Shown in pieces: positions 14,299-14,344 of a stretch of DNA of 14,344 nucleotides. How positions within the stretch are numbered: the first letter of the stretch is position 1; the number at the start of each line of letters is the position of its first letter. Source of the DNA: Campylobacter sp. (lineage in GTDB: Bacteria; Campylobacterota; Campylobacteria; Campylobacterales; Campylobacteraceae); assembly GCF_020024835.1 (NCBI RefSeq), contig NZ_JAHHTD010000033.1:1-14344 (forward strand). Reading direction: 5' to 3'. The notes below the pieces were generated by a model, which did no database searches, was not told the DNA's origin, and saw only the letters and a program-made list of their open reading frames with translations. The position numbers and the translations under genes are program-made.

Positions 14299-14344
14299 AT
14301 TTTGTTTAGTTTAAAATTGATATTTTATTAAATAAAATTTATAA

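Noticed and set aside
1..14344. CRISPR array, insertion sequence, tRNA or rRNA
   Set aside because: No regular repeat-spacer pattern, transposase frame with terminal repeats, or tRNA-like GTTCRANYC arm was seen. The intergenic regions are short and AT-rich.

Overview
The window comes from the chromosomal origin region of a thermotolerant Campylobacter, or a close relative in the Campylobacterota. The evidence is the very AT-rich DNA, TTATTCACA-type DnaA boxes, the divergent dnaA/ruvC pair and the dnaA-dnaN-gyrB order. It also carries a near-complete version of the L-fucose locus known from Campylobacter jejuni (Cj0480c to Cj0488). The dnaA, gyrB and ruvC products resemble the C. jejuni proteins but differ clearly from the sequences I remember, so a sister species is likelier than C. 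jejuni. I cannot name the species from sequence alone.

Layout, left to right. Positions 1-1136 (minus) hold the N-terminal 378 codons of a DUF262 (GmrSD/ParB-fold) protein cut by the window edge, probably a defence gene. It sits 20 bp behind gyrB (minus). dnaN (minus) is 9 bp upstream of gyrB and probably co-transcribed with it. Positions 4553-4692 hold the likely oriC: two perfect DnaA boxes face two imperfect boxes across an AT-rich stretch, and one perfect box overlaps the dnaA stop codon. dnaA (minus) and ruvC (plus, TTG start) diverge from a 113 bp region that holds an inverted pair of box-like TTTCACA sites. An unrecognised 208-aa gene (minus) converges on ruvC. It is followed by an IclR-type regulator (minus).

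From 8260 to 13750 the plus strand carries a tightly packed seven-gene operon: DapA/NAL-family aldolase, split UxaA dehydratase (SAF subunit plus large subunit), FucX-like SDR, FucP transporter, amidohydrolase lactonase and RhaM/FucU-type mutarotase. Together these fit the non-phosphorylated fucose route: import, anomer conversion, oxidation to fuconolactone, hydrolysis to fuconate, dehydration to 2-keto-3-deoxyfuconate, then cleavage to pyruvate and lactaldehyde. Compared with the C. jejuni locus, the second MFS gene (Cj0484) and the aldehyde dehydrogenase (Cj0489/0490) are missing. A DUF417 membrane protein gene sits at the 3' end, followed by an AT-rich hairpin.

The IclR-to-aldolase intergenic region (207 bp) contains a perfect 16-bp palindrome next to a plausible -10 element, with a direct-repeat copy of the half site upstream. 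This is the best candidate operator for the regulator. The most notable features are the fucose cassette next to the replication origin, its changed gene content, the DUF262 gene behind gyrB, and possible DnaA-binding sites on both sides of dnaA.
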